A DNA stretch of 58,393 nt, taken from positions 1 to 58,393 of the forward strand of contig NVUB02000063.1 in NCBI GenBank assembly GCA_002401775.2. The letters are read 5' to 3'. Of the stretch, positions 29,334 to 39,328 are shown one piece after another. Position numbers and translations under genes: made by a program. The notes beneath the pieces are model-generated. The model saw only the letters and a program-made list of their open reading frames with translations. It was not told the origin of the DNA and made no database searches. Positions within the stretch are counted from its first letter, which is position 1, and the number at the start of each line of letters is the position of its first letter. Source of the DNA: Ectothiorhodospiraceae bacterium (GTDB lineage: Bacteria > Pseudomonadota > Gammaproteobacteria > SZUA-152).

Positions 29334-30920
29334 TTGTTAGCTACCGCAAATATCACCATGCAATTTGGCGCCAAACCGCTGTTTGAAGACGTTTCTGTTA
29401 AATTTAGCGATGGTAATCGCTATGGCCTGATTGGCGCTAACGGTTGTGGCAAGTCCACGTTCATGAAGATCCTGGGCGGAGACCTGGAGGCGACTTCTGG
29501 TAATATCTCCAAAGACCCTATGGAACGTATTGGTAAATTGAAGCAGGATCAATTTGCCTACGAAGAATTCAGCGTGGTGGATACGGTGATTATGGGTCAT
29601 GAGGAGCTTTGGAAGATCAAATCCGAGCGTGATGCCATTTATGCCAACCCTGAAATGAGTGAAGAAGACGGTATGCGCGCCGCCGATCTTGAGCATGAAT
29701 TTGCCGAGATGGATGGCTATACCGCTGAAGCGCGTGCCGGTGAACTCTTACTGGGTCTGGGCATTCCTGTGGAACAGCATTTTGGCCTTATGAGTGAAGT
29801 TGCTCCCGGCTGGAAACTGCGTGTGCTGCTGGCACAGGCACTCTTCTCAGAACCTGACATCATGCTGCTGGACGAGCCCACCAATAACCTGGACATCAAC
29901 ACCATTGGCTGGCTGGAAAACGTGCTGAACGAGCGCAACTGCACCATGATCATCATTTCCCATGATCGCCACTTCCTCAATAGTGTTTGCACTCACATGG
30001 CCGACCTGGATTATGGCGAAATTCGCATTTACCCAGGCTCTTACGATGAGTACATGACCGCTGCCACTCAGGCGAGCGAACAGCTCTCATCGGACAATGC
30101 CAAAAAGAGTGCCCAGATTGCTGAACTCAAAGCCTTCGTCAGCCGTTTCTCGGCGAATGCCTCAAAATCAAAACAGGCGACTTCTCGAGCCAAGCAAATT
30201 GATAAAATTCATCTGGCCGAAGTAAAACCTTCCAGTCGTCAAACGCCTTTTATTCGTTTTGACCAGGACAAAAAACTACATCGTCTGGCCTTGGAAGTCG
30301 AAGGTCTGCAAAAGCACTTTGATGAAGAACTGTTTTCCGGCCTCAACCTCACCGTTGAAGTTGGCGAGCGTATCGCTGTCATCGGCCCCAACGGTATTGG
30401 TAAAACAACCCTGTTGAAATGCCTCGTCGGTGATCTAGAACCTAATGCCGGTACCATTAAGTGGTCTGAAAACTCAGACATCGGATATTACGCGCAGGAT
30501 CACGCCGCTGATTTTGATGAAGACACACACTTGATTGACTGGATGAGCCATTGGGGAAAACCCAGCGATGACGAGCAAGTTATTCGTAGCACCCTCGGTC
30601 GCTTGTTGTTTTCACAAAATGACATCACAAAATCCGTGAAAGTGATTTCCGGTGGTGAGCAGGGTCGCATGTTATTTGGCAAGTTAATGTTGAAACGCCC
30701 CAACATTTTGTTAATGGACGAACCCACCAATCACCTGGACATGGAGTCCATTGAAGCGCTTAACCTCGCGTTAGAAAACTACCCCGGTACCTTGATCTTT
30801 GTCAGCCATGACCGCGAATTTGTGTCTTCATTGGCTACACGCATCATTGAATTGACCCCCACAGGTATCAACGATATCCACGGTGGTTACGAAGAATATC
30901 TGCGTAGCAAAAACTTATAA
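29334..30920 (+). CDS. ybiT: ABC-F family ATPase YbiT
   Basis: 528 aa from a TTG start, which matches the N-terminus of E. coli YbiT. It is a cytoplasmic protein with two ABC domains and no TM segment, of the ribosome-associated ABC-F class. Walker A motifs are GANGCGKST (about 34-42) and GPNGIGKTT. The first signature region is [16 protein letters not shown], not LSGGQ, which is typical of YbiT; the second is [20 protein letters not shown] and [11 protein letters not shown] are the Walker B regions. A linker rich in [16 protein letters not shown] joins the domains. It is followed 34 bp later by dbpA. Confidence 0.95.
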   Translation: MLATANITMQFGAKPLFEDVSVKFSDGNRYGLIGANGCGKSTFMKILGGDLEATSGNISKDPMERIGKLKQDQFAYEEFSVVDTVIMGHEELWKIKSERDAIYANPEMSEEDGMRAADLEHEFAEMDGYTAEARAGELLLGLGIPVEQHFGLMSEVAPGWKLRVLLAQALFSEPDIMLLDEPTNNLDINTIGWLENVLNERNCTMIIISHDRHFLNSVCTHMADLDYGEIRIYPGSYDEYMTAATQASEQLSSDNAKKSAQIAELKAFVSRFSANASKSKQATSRAKQIDKIHLAEVKPSSRQTPFIRFDQDKKLHRLALEVEGLQKHFDEELFSGLNLTVEVGERIAVIGPNGIGKTTLLKCLVGDLEPNAGTIKWSENSDIGYYAQDHAADFDEDTHLIDWMSHWGKPSDDEQVIRSTLGRLLFSQNDITKSVKVISGGEQGRMLFGKLMLKRPNILLMDEPTNHLDMESIEALNLALENYPGTLIFVSHDREFVSSLATRIIELTPTGINDIHGGYEEYLRSKNL

Positions 30921-30954
30921 CGAAAATTGAGGGCGGTTTACCGCACACACCCAC

Positions 30955-32343
30955 ATGAGCCAAACCGACTTCGCATCTCTCAAGCTACGCCCCGCACTGC
31001 TGGAAAATCTGGCAACGCTGGGTTACCACGCTATGACACCCATTCAGGCGAAAAGTCTGCCGCCTATATTGGCGAACAAGGATGTCATTGCGCAGGGTAA
31101 AACCGGCTCAGGAAAAACCGCTGCCTTTGGTTTGGGGCTATTGCACAAACTTGAGGTAAAACGCTTTTGTGTGCAAGCACTGGTGCTGTGCCCGACGCGT
31201 GAACTGGCCGACCAGGTTTCAAAAGAACTGCGACGATTAGCGCGTACCACGCACAACATTAAAATTCTCACCCTTTGCGGCGGGATGCCCTTTGGCCCGC
31301 AAATCGGTTCTTTGGAACACGGCGCACACATCATCGTCGGCACACCGGGTCGCATTGACGAGCACTTGCGCAAAGGCAGCCTACAACTCGATAACGTCAA
31401 CATGCTGATACTCGACGAAGCTGACCGAATGTTGGACATGGGCTTTCAGGAAACACTCGATGCCATCATCGAACTAGTGCCGACACAACGACAAACACTG
31501 TTATTCAGTGCGACATACCCGGAACAAATTCAATCCATTGCCAATCGCATCATGAACCAACCGGTTATGGCACAAGTGACTTCCACGCACGATAAAAGCA
31601 GTATTGAACAACGTTTTTATCGACTCGCCGAACATGAGTCACGACTCACGGCATTGCGTTTACTGTTATTGGAAAGCCGCCCTGAATCCGCGCTGGTGTT
31701 TTGCAATACCAAACGTGAAACGCAAGAAGTTGCCGATGAACTCGCCCAATATGGCTTTAGCGCCTTAGCCTTGCACGGCGACTTGGAACAAAAGGTTCGT
31801 GACCAGACATTGGTACGCTTCACTAACAAAAGCATCTCCATACTCGTGGCCACCGATGTCGCCGCGCGCGGATTGGATATAGATGCGCTGGATGCCGTGA
31901 TTAACTACCACCTCTCACGCGACCTCGAAGTCCATGTGCATCGTATCGGCCGTACCGGCCGCGCCGGTAGCAAAGGCATCGCCTGCACACTGTACTCCGA
32001 AGAAGAAGCCCACCGTATTACATTACTGGAAGAGTATCTCGACCACGACGTCGTGAACCACAAACTTCCACGCATAAGCTTACTGGACACCCCCACCTAC
32101 CCCGCCAGCATGGTCACCCTCAGAATCGACGGTGGGAAAAAACAAAAAGTCCGCCCCGGAGACATACTGGGTGCACTCACCGGGGAAAATGGTGTAGATG
32201 CAAAACAGGTCGGGAAAATTCAAATCTTCGACAACTGGGCCTACGTCGCCGTCAGCCGAGATGCATCAAAACCGGCCCTGAAAAAACTCAGTGAAGGTAA
32301 ATTAAAAGGCCGCACATTTCGCGTTATGTTGATTCGTGGTTGA
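30955..32343 (+). CDS. dbpA: ATP-dependent RNA helicase DbpA
   Basis: 462 aa DEAD-box helicase acting in 50S subunit assembly. The N-terminal Q-motif region (YHAMTPIQAKSLPPIL), Walker A GKTGSGKTA, PTRELADQV, DEAD in LDEADRMLDMGF, SAT in FSATYPE, and HRIGRTGRAG are all intact. The C-terminal ~75 residues form the DbpA-type RRM that targets hairpin 92 of 23S rRNA, with KVRPGDILGALTGENG. It is probably co-transcribed with ybiT, both connected to the ribosome. Confidence 0.96.
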   Translation: MSQTDFASLKLRPALLENLATLGYHAMTPIQAKSLPPILANKDVIAQGKTGSGKTAAFGLGLLHKLEVKRFCVQALVLCPTRELADQVSKELRRLARTTHNIKILTLCGGMPFGPQIGSLEHGAHIIVGTPGRIDEHLRKGSLQLDNVNMLILDEADRMLDMGFQETLDAIIELVPTQRQTLLFSATYPEQIQSIANRIMNQPVMAQVTSTHDKSSIEQRFYRLAEHESRLTALRLLLLESRPESALVFCNTKRETQEVADELAQYGFSALALHGDLEQKVRDQTLVRFTNKSISILVATDVAARGLDIDALDAVINYHLSRDLEVHVHRIGRTGRAGSKGIACTLYSEEEAHRITLLEEYLDHDVVNHKLPRISLLDTPTYPASMVTLRIDGGKKQKVRPGDILGALTGENGVDAKQVGKIQIFDNWAYVAVSRDASKPALKKLSEGKLKGRTFRVMLIRG

Positions 32344-32374
32344 GTTTAGTACTGAGGACGGAAGGATGTAATCT

Positions 32375-32453
32375 TGTAGGTCACGTTGCGAAGCTACGTG
32401 ACAGGCGAAAGTCAGACTGAGAAATGTCACATAGCTCCGCAATATGACCTACA
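32375..32453. repeat. GTAGGTCACGTTGCG-family hairpin, short form
   Basis: A 79-bp hairpin. The left arm (TGTAGGTCACGTTGCGAAGC and on) pairs with a right arm that ends in TATGACCTACA. Each arm also folds on itself (CACGT...ACGTG). Outer arms TAGTACTGAGGAC / GTCCTCAGCACTA flank it. It lies directly after dbpA. Confidence 0.8.
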
Positions 32454-32553
32454 TACAGACAAAAGAACTTAGTCCTCAGTCCTCAGCACTATCTTTTAAG
32501 CATTCCCCATTGCCTACTACGTAACCTATTATTAGGACTGACGGAACGATTCC

Positions 32554-32826
32554 ATGAAAATAATCATACTCCTCGTAGCATTTTTATTCCCGGCATCCAA
32601 TACCTTCGCGGATACTGATAGCCCTGACTCGACAAAAACCACAATATGCTCAGAGCCACGCCAACAATTTCGCACAATGATCTACATGCCAGTATGCGCA
32701 ACACGGGAAACCGACAAAAAGTGCATCACCACACCGTGCGACACCACTGAAACAAAAACCTACAGCAGCCCATGTTCAGCCTGTGCCGATATCAACGTTA
32801 TCAGTCATACGCAAGATGCTTGTTAA
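32554..32826 (+). CDS. Small secreted Cys-rich protein with Kazal-like pattern
   Basis: 90 aa with a Sec signal peptide ending near NTFA. The mature part has seven Cys residues in a pattern like bacterial Kazal-type inhibitors: a first Cys in ICSEPR, a YMPVCA motif, KCITTPC, then KTYSSPCSACADINVI and a final Cys. A protease-inhibitor role is inferred from this pattern only. Hairpin repeats stand on both sides, so it looks like an isolated transcription unit. Confidence 0.65.
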   Translation: MKIIILLVAFLFPASNTFADTDSPDSTKTTICSEPRQQFRTMIYMPVCATRETDKKCITTPCDTTETKTYSSPCSACADINVISHTQDAC

Positions 32827-32865
32827 TCGACAGGGCTAAGCACTAAGTACTGAGCCCGAAACCCC

Positions 32866-33012
32866 TGTAGGTCACGTTGCGAAGCTACGTGACAGGCGAA
32901 AGTCAGATCGAGAAAAATGTTAAATGGCTACGCAAACCGTAACGTGGTGGCGTTGAAATTTCGTGCGCGCTTTCTGTCAGGTAACTACGTAACCTGACCT
33001 ACAAAAAACAAG
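32866..33012. repeat. GTAGGTCACGTTGCG-family repeat, long form 1
   Basis: About 147 bp, nearly identical over most of its length to the next copy at 33039. The left end is TGTAGGTCACGTTGCGAAGC and the right end CCTGACCTACA. This and the two following copies fill the 509 bp between the Kazal-like gene and uup; no gene is seen there. Confidence 0.85.
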
Positions 33013-33038
33013 ACCTCACTTAGCACTAAACCACCCTT

Positions 33039-33194
33039 GTAGGTCACGTTGCGAAGCTACGTGACCAGCGAAAGTCAGATCGAGAAAAATGTTAAATGGC
33101 TACGCAAACCGTAACGTGGTGGCGTTGAAATTTCGTGCGCGCTTTCTGTCAGGGAACTATGCTACCTGGGTACCCTGACCTACAAAAACCAAGT
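33039..33194. repeat. GTAGGTCACGTTGCG-family repeat, long form 2
   Basis: Direct repeat of the preceding copy, including the shared inner segment GGTGGCGTTGAAATTTCGTG. It differs by a few substitutions and a short insertion in the right arm. The spacer CACTTAGCACTAAA between copies is repeated too. Confidence 0.85.
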
Positions 33195-33218
33195 TCTCAC
33201 TTAGCACTAAAACCACCC

Positions 33219-33302
33219 TGTAGGTCACGTTGCGAAGCTACGTGACAGGCGAAAGTGAGTCTGTGAAAAATGTCACATAGCTTCGCAATATGACCTACAT
33301 AC
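33219..33302. repeat. GTAGGTCACGTTGCG-family hairpin, short form 2
   Basis: Same short form as 32375-32453: left arm TGTAGGTCACGTTGCGAAGC, right arm ending ATATGACCTACA, with a loop of about 25 bases. It ends 33 bp before the uup stop. Confidence 0.8.
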
Positions 33303-33335
33303 AGACAAAAGGACCTTAGCCCTCAGCACTATCGC

Positions 33336-35252
33336 TTAACCCGCTTCCAATTCTTCCCAGCGTGAAAAGCACAATTCCAGCTCATTGCCTACTTTTTCAA
33401 GCCGCTCCAGTATTTTTGCGGTTGATGCTTTGTCTTGCTGATAGAAATCGGAAGCGTTAATTTTTTCTGTTAGTTCGTTTTGCTCAGCTTCCAGTGCTTC
33501 CATTTTGGCGGGTAATGCGTCCAGCTCTCGCTGAGCTTTGTAGCTCAGTTTTTTTGTTTTTTCAGGAGTCTCTGTTGCACTCGTTTGTGCTGTGCTTTCA
33601 GCATTGTCGGATGTGCTCTTCTTTTTTATGGTTTTGGTTGTGGTCTTGTCTCCGGGCTGTCGGCGTTGACGCAGCCAATCGTCATAACCGCCGACATAAT
33701 CGTTCACGGCGCCTTGCCCTTCAAAAACCAGGGTGCGTGTGACAACATTGTCGAGGAAGGCGCGATCATGGCTTACCAGTAATAATGTACCTTGGTATTC
33801 ACTCAGCATTTCTTCCAGCAATTCCAGCGTTTCTATATCAAGATCGTTGGTAGGTTCATCCATTACCAGTAAATTTGCAGGCTGGGTGAACAAGCGTGCG
33901 AGCAATAACCGGTTTCGTTCTCCACCGGACAGTGATGACACGGGTGATCGTACCCGCTCGGCCGGAAACAGGAAGTCCTGTAGATAACTGATGACGTGTT
34001 TGTCGCGGCCATTAATCGTCACGGTGTCACTGCCGGAGTTGAGGTTATCCATGACCGTCTTGGTGGGGTCGAGCACTGCACGTTGTTGGTCGAAGTAAGC
34101 GACTTCCAGTTTGGTGCCCATTTGCACGGTACCTTCTGCGGGCTGAAGTTCGCCAAGCAGTAATTTCAGTAGCGTAGTTTTACCCGCGCCATTGGGGCCG
34201 ATGATGCCGATGCGGTCGCCACGCTGTATGCGTGTCGAAAAGTCGCGCACGATCATTTTATCGTCATAGCCCACACTGGCATTTTCCACTTCGACGACCA
34301 GTTTTCCGGAACGGTCGGCGGTTTCGAGTTTGAGGTTAACCTTACCTTGAACTTTACGACGGTCACTGTATTCACGGCGCATGGCTTGCAGTGCTCGCAC
34401 ACGCCCTTCATTGCGGGTACGACGCGCTTTGATACCCTGACGAATCCAGACTTCTTCCTGTGCCATGCGTTTATCAAACTTGGCATTGTGATCAGCTTCT
34501 ATGGCCAATGCTTCTTCTTTTTTAACCAGGTAATTATTATAATTGCCAGGCCAGGACGTGAGGTTACCGCGATCCAGTTCGACAATACGGGTGGCCAGTT
34601 TTTGCAGAAAAGAGCGATCATGAGTAATGAACAACACACTGCCATTCCAACTCAACAGGAATTCTTCCAACCACTGAATACCGGCAAGATCGAGGTGATT
34701 GGTCGGTTCATCGAGCAATAAAAGGTCTGGCTCAGTGACCAATGCCTGTGCCAGCATCACGCGGCGTTTAAGGCCGCCCGACAAATCAGACAATGGCATA
34801 TCCGCCGGTAAATCAAGGCGTGAAATAACATCTTCCACTTTTTGTTCGAGACGCCAGCCATCTTCTGCTTCCAGTTTTCCCTGTAGTACAGAAAGACGAT
34901 CCAGCACAGCGGGCGAGGCATCATGTTCCAGCGACAGTACTACATGGTGGTATTCGGCGAGTATTTCACCCACGCCTTCAAGCCCGGCGGTAATCACATC
35001 AAACACCGATAAGCTCTGGTCAGCGGGGACTTCTTGCGCCAGATAAGCAATGCGTAGATTTTTCTGACGCCAGACACTGCCGTCGTCGGGTTGGGTATGG
35101 CCCCGCAGAACCTGCATCAGCGTCGATTTTCCAGTGCCATTACGGCCCACAAGGCAAATACGCTCACCGGATTCAATCTGAAAATTAACACCGCCCAGTA
35201 ACGAGAAATGCCCGAACGCCAGAGAAATATTATCGAATTTTATGAGAGCCAT
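33336..35252 (-). CDS. uup: ABC-F family ATPase Uup
   Basis: 638 aa, cytoplasmic, with two ABC domains: Walker A GRNGTGKST at about 36-44 and GPNGAGKTT in the second. Signature motifs are LSGGLKRR and LSGGERNR, and DEPTNHLDL / DEPTNDLDI follow. The C-terminal ~90 residues form a charged coiled coil typical of Uup, which binds DNA. In E. coli Uup affects transposon excision and ribosome function. It converges with the dbpA side, and the stretch between them is filled by hairpin repeats. Confidence 0.95.
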   Translation of the reverse strand: MALIKFDNISLAFGHFSLLGGVNFQIESGERICLVGRNGTGKSTLMQVLRGHTQPDDGSVWRQKNLRIAYLAQEVPADQSLSVFDVITAGLEGVGEILAEYHHVVLSLEHDASPAVLDRLSVLQGKLEAEDGWRLEQKVEDVISRLDLPADMPLSDLSGGLKRRVMLAQALVTEPDLLLLDEPTNHLDLAGIQWLEEFLLSWNGSVLFITHDRSFLQKLATRIVELDRGNLTSWPGNYNNYLVKKEEALAIEADHNAKFDKRMAQEEVWIRQGIKARRTRNEGRVRALQAMRREYSDRRKVQGKVNLKLETADRSGKLVVEVENASVGYDDKMIVRDFSTRIQRGDRIGIIGPNGAGKTTLLKLLLGELQPAEGTVQMGTKLEVAYFDQQRAVLDPTKTVMDNLNSGSDTVTINGRDKHVISYLQDFLFPAERVRSPVSSLSGGERNRLLLARLFTQPANLLVMDEPTNDLDIETLELLEEMLSEYQGTLLLVSHDRAFLDNVVTRTLVFEGQGAVNDYVGGYDDWLRQRRQPGDKTTTKTIKKKSTSDNAESTAQTSATETPEKTKKLSYKAQRELDALPAKMEALEAEQNELTEKINASDFYQQDKASTAKILERLEKVGNELELCFSRWEELEAG

Positions 35253-35266
35253 AGAGTTTAGAAACC

Positions 35267-35320
35267 ATATTTAGAATGCATATTTAGAGTACTTATTTAG
35301 AGTACTTATTTAGAGTATAC
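35267..35320. repeat. 14-bp tandem repeat upstream of uup
   Basis: Unit TATTTAGAGTACTT, two exact copies with diverged copies on either side, within 70 bp of the uup start codon and so in its probable promoter or leader. Confidence 0.85.
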
Positions 35321-35591
35321 AGTGGAGACTTTGCTGGAGTTTCGGTAACGCGAGCACGCACCACCAAAACCAATAAAAGGAGCCGGCCATTCTAACGGAA
35401 TTCACTGCTTTCCGGTTAGCCAAATAACATTTTTAGTCTACGCCGGAAAATGCTTCAACCGTTATTGGTTTGCTTGTACTTAGCCCAACGGCACCCACGA
35501 AAAAATATCGTTAGCAATCACTGATGAATAATTCATGGCCACGACATGAACAGGCGGCATCCCGAGCCCTGTGGCCTACACAATATCCTGG

Positions 35592-35612
35592 ATACCGGGT
35601 CAAGCCCGGTAT
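35592..35612. repeat. Palindromic repeat ATACCGGG...CCCGGTAT
   Basis: Arms ATACCGGG(T) and (G)CCCGGTAT close around a short TCAAG loop. A decayed relative lies at about 3840-3876. Confidence 0.75.
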
Positions 35613-35649
35613 GACGATATGAATGGGCTTAACACTTAGCGCTAATTGA

Positions 35650-36456
35650 CTATTCCTCGGGCGGACCGTCATCATTCTGTGCACGTCGTTCAGCCCGGCG
35701 TCGGCGCAATGTTAACAAGGTTACAATGGGGCCAGACAGGGCATAAATCGCAAAACCAGCGAATAACACTTGCGGAGGATCAAGGGAGATCAACACAAAC
35801 ACCAACACTACTGCGAGCACGGCTACAAAGGGTACTTTGCCTTTGAGGTCGAGGTCTTTGAAGCTGCGATAGCGCACATTACTCACCATCAGCAATCCTG
35901 TGCACACGGTAACAACGGCGGCGAGAATAGAAATGCCGACGCCTTCCGCCTGATAATCCTGGCCGACCCACACCATACCAGCGACGACGGCTGCGCCCGC
36001 CGGGCTGGCCAATCCCTGAAAATAGCGTTTGTCTGCACCACCCACCTGGGTGTTAAAACGTGCGAGTCGAAGTGCCGTGCCTGCCGTGTACACAAAGGCA
36101 CCCAACCAGCCCAGTTTGCCCAGATCCGACAAGGCCCAGACATACACCACTAATGCCGGTGCCAACCCAAATGACACCATATCGGCAAGGCTGTCATACT
36201 CCGCGCCGAAGGCACTTTGCGTGTTGGTCATGCGCGCCACGCGGCCATCCAGCCCATCGAGGATCATGGCAATAAAAATGGCGATAGCGGCCGACTCAAA
36301 ACGCCCACCCATGGCGGCCACAATGGCGTAAAACCCGGCAAACAGGCAGCCCGTAGTGAATAGATTTGGCAATAGATAAATCCCGCGATGGCGGGGTTTC
36401 CCGTTACTCGCTGGCGGTACGTCGGCGTGTTTCTTGTCAGTGTGATTGTCTGTCAT
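35650..36456 (-). CDS. pssA: CDP-diacylglycerol-serine O-phosphatidyltransferase
   Basis: 268 aa membrane enzyme, type II PSS. It joins CDP-diacylglycerol and serine to phosphatidylserine. The CDP-alcohol phosphotransferase motif is seen as DGLDGRVARM...GAEYDSLADMVSFG. Six or more hydrophobic segments follow LPNLFTTGCLFAGFYAIVAA. Its product is the substrate of the Psd encoded 270 bp upstream, so the two genes form the phosphatidylethanolamine pathway. Location after ilvC matches Pseudomonas, where pssA also follows ilvC. Confidence 0.95.
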   Translation of the reverse strand: MTDNHTDKKHADVPPASNGKPRHRGIYLLPNLFTTGCLFAGFYAIVAAMGGRFESAAIAIFIAMILDGLDGRVARMTNTQSAFGAEYDSLADMVSFGLAPALVVYVWALSDLGKLGWLGAFVYTAGTALRLARFNTQVGGADKRYFQGLASPAGAAVVAGMVWVGQDYQAEGVGISILAAVVTVCTGLLMVSNVRYRSFKDLDLKGKVPFVAVLAVVLVFVLISLDPPQVLFAGFAIYALSGPIVTLLTLRRRRAERRAQNDDGPPEE

Positions 36457-36548
36457 AATTACACTATAGATACCATTGTTGAATTAGTTTAGATAATTCT
36501 CATTCTGTTCGTCACTCTCAGCACTTTACTTCCAGCCTTGCTTAAAAC

Positions 36549-36645
36549 CTAATGCAAAGGAGCAAAGATGCTAAGGTCGAAAAGGTTTTACTCTACTATC
36601 TTTTCTTAGCGTTCTTAGCGCCTCAGCGCCTTTGCGTTCGGTTGT
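36549..36645. repeat. Inverted CTTTGCG-type repeat between psd and pssA
   Basis: The left arm (ATGCAAAGGAGCAAAGATGC) and right arm (CTTAGCGCCTCAGCGCCTTT) are inverted versions of the dispersed motif found at 3932 and 27964-28152. It lies in the 271-bp psd-pssA gap. Confidence 0.65.
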
Positions 36646-36727
36646 AAAATCATCAAATATTCCCATTTACACAACGCTATCACATACCGGTAATACGGTT
36701 AGCCAGTTTGTCGCAATACCGCGGGGT

Positions 36728-37450
36728 TCAAGCATTCGCCAGTTTTACGGGTTTGGGCGGTACGGCTTTAGCATGAACTAACGTCGCAATAATGTCTGAG
36801 CCTGCCAAAACATCATCCCCCACCGATACCGAAATGCGTGAACCTGTGGGAATCAACACGTCGACTTGTGACCCAAAATGGATGAATCCACAACGCTGCC
36901 CTTGCCCAATGCGTTCACCACTCTGGGCATAACACTGCGGCCTGGGGCGACGCGAATTAACTTCGATGACCAACACCACGTCATCGTCTTCATCACTTTG
37001 AATCCACTGAGCATAGGTGGCTACTTTTGTAGGGGCATTGGCTGTAGTACTGGTTGAGGTATTGGCTTTGCCCGATACATCCGCCACATCAATTTTTCGA
37101 GGAACTTCCAGCCACTGCTCCAGCACTTTACCTTCCATGGGACTATGCGCGGAATACACGCTGGTGAAACCCATTTTAATACTCACCAGCAACGCTTGCC
37201 GGTTGAGATAGGCATCGTATACCTTGTCCACGGCCACGACTTTGCCATCAACCGGGCTGACAATACCCAAGGGTACCGCCGGAATTTTTCGGGCGGGGTC
37301 ACGAAACAAAAACAACAGTACCAATGCCAACAACCACAAAGGCAAGGAAACCAAACCATACATCGCATGAACAATTAGTGCAGGAATTACCACAGCAGCA
37401 ATCCATATCCAACCTTCACGCGCGATCAACGGATAGCGATAAGCAAGCAT
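36728..37450 (-). CDS. psd: Phosphatidylserine decarboxylase
   Basis: 240 aa from the ATG at 37450. It makes phosphatidylethanolamine from phosphatidylserine at the membrane. RYPLIAREGWIWI is the usual N-terminus of the short PSD type. A membrane segment follows, then GIVSPVDGKVVAVD, SPMEGKV and HFGSQVDVLIP. The Ser of the GS pair is the expected self-cleavage site that becomes the pyruvoyl group. An in-frame TTG at 37522 would add a hydrophobic N-terminus but lies inside the ilvC terminator hairpin, so I reject it. A Ser/Thr/Ala-rich insertion (VSGKANTSTSTTANAPTK) is unusual. Confidence 0.88.
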   Translation of the reverse strand: MLAYRYPLIAREGWIWIAAVVIPALIVHAMYGLVSLPLWLLALVLLFLFRDPARKIPAVPLGIVSPVDGKVVAVDKVYDAYLNRQALLVSIKMGFTSVYSAHSPMEGKVLEQWLEVPRKIDVADVSGKANTSTSTTANAPTKVATYAQWIQSDEDDDVVLVIEVNSRRPRPQCYAQSGERIGQGQRCGFIHFGSQVDVLIPTGSRISVSVGDDVLAGSDIIATLVHAKAVPPKPVKLANA

Positions 37451-37510
37451 CGTAACTAGACCAGAACCAAAATATATTAATAGTGTAACAAGGATAAAAG
37501 CTTTAGATAG

Positions 37511-37542
37511 AAAAAGGGGCAAAGCTAAATGCTTTGCCCCTT
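37511..37542 (-). terminator. Rho-independent terminator after ilvC
   Basis: A perfect 12-bp stem AAGGGGCAAAGC / GCTTTGCCCCTT (37514-37525 with 37531-37542), five-base loop. On the minus strand it is followed by a T-run. It sits 19 bp past the ilvC stop and should separate ilvIHC from psd-pssA. Confidence 0.9.
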
Positions 37543-37560
37543 GGTTCTTTTGAAACAGCG

Positions 37561-38640
<1,080 letters not shown>

Positions 38641-38677
38641 TTAAAAAAGGGGTGATTTTGTATTGCTTAAAAATGAC

Positions 38678-39193
38678 TTAAATATGCAAATTCTTCGCGC
38701 CGCGCGAAATACCGGAGACACCCGAACGTACGGTTTCCAGAATGGGTGTTTTTTCAAATGCGCTGATAAACGCATCCAGTTTGTCACCGGCACCCGTCAG
38801 CTCAATGGTATAACTCGTCGAAGTAACGTCTATAATGCGGCCACGGAAAATATCCACTAGACGCGTCACTTCTTCCCGTGAATCGTTGCTCGAGGTTTTA
38901 ACCTTGATCATGAGCATTTCACGCTCAATATGTGGGCCTTCAGTCAGATCCACCAATTTGATGACATCCACCAGCTTATTCAGCTGCTTGGTAATCTGTT
39001 CGATGATTTCTGCTGAGCCACGAGTGACCACGGTCATACGTGACAGAGTCAAGTCTTCCGTGGGTGCTACTGTGAGTGACTCAATGTTGTAGCCACGCGC
39101 AGAAAACAGCCCTGCTATTCGCGACAAGGCACCGGCTTCGTTTTCCATCAGTATGGAAATAATATGACGCCTTTCTTTCAATTCAGTTTTCAT
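38678..39193 (-). CDS. ilvH: Acetolactate synthase small (regulatory) subunit
   Basis: 171 aa from the ATG at 39193; a GTG at 39205 is in frame four codons upstream. It gives valine feedback control to the large subunit. The N-terminal ACT domain has SILMENEAGALSRIAGLFSA and GYNIESLTVAPTEDLTLSRM. The C-terminal domain begins near VKTSSNDSREEV. A 12-bp direct repeat (AAAACTGAAATG/AAAACTGAATTG) lies across the start codons, so the exact start is uncertain. Confidence 0.95.
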   Translation of the reverse strand: MKTELKERRHIISILMENEAGALSRIAGLFSARGYNIESLTVAPTEDLTLSRMTVVTRGSAEIIEQITKQLNKLVDVIKLVDLTEGPHIEREMLMIKVKTSSNDSREEVTRLVDIFRGRIIDVTSTSYTIELTGAGDKLDAFISAFEKTPILETVRSGVSGISRGAKNLHI

Positions 39194-39277
39194 TTCAGTT
39201 TTCACTTCAGCTTACTGCTTATCTACTTTGAACTTGTTTGAATTTGTCTCGTTTTAAAGACCATTCTTCACTAAACC

Positions 39278-39328
39278 ATGCATCATTAAACATGCATCAT
39301 TAAACATGCATCACTAAACCATGCCGCA
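39278..39328. repeat. 14-bp tandem repeat between ilvI and ilvH
   Basis: Three to four near-copies of CATGCATCATTAAA just after the ilvI stop codon. Confidence 0.8.

Larger units (their letters stand above)
35253..35649. other. uup-pssA intergenic region
   Basis: 397 bp with no gene. It contains a 14-bp tandem repeat at 35267-35320 (unit TATTTAGAGTACTT, about 3.5 copies) just upstream of uup. It also holds a perfect hairpin of a widespread repeat type at 35592-35612. Confidence 0.7.

Noticed and set aside
32866-33302. Possible CRISPR array from regularly spaced repeats
   Set aside because: Only three large copies, repeat units too long and palindromic, and spacers between copies are themselves repeated. 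No cas genes.
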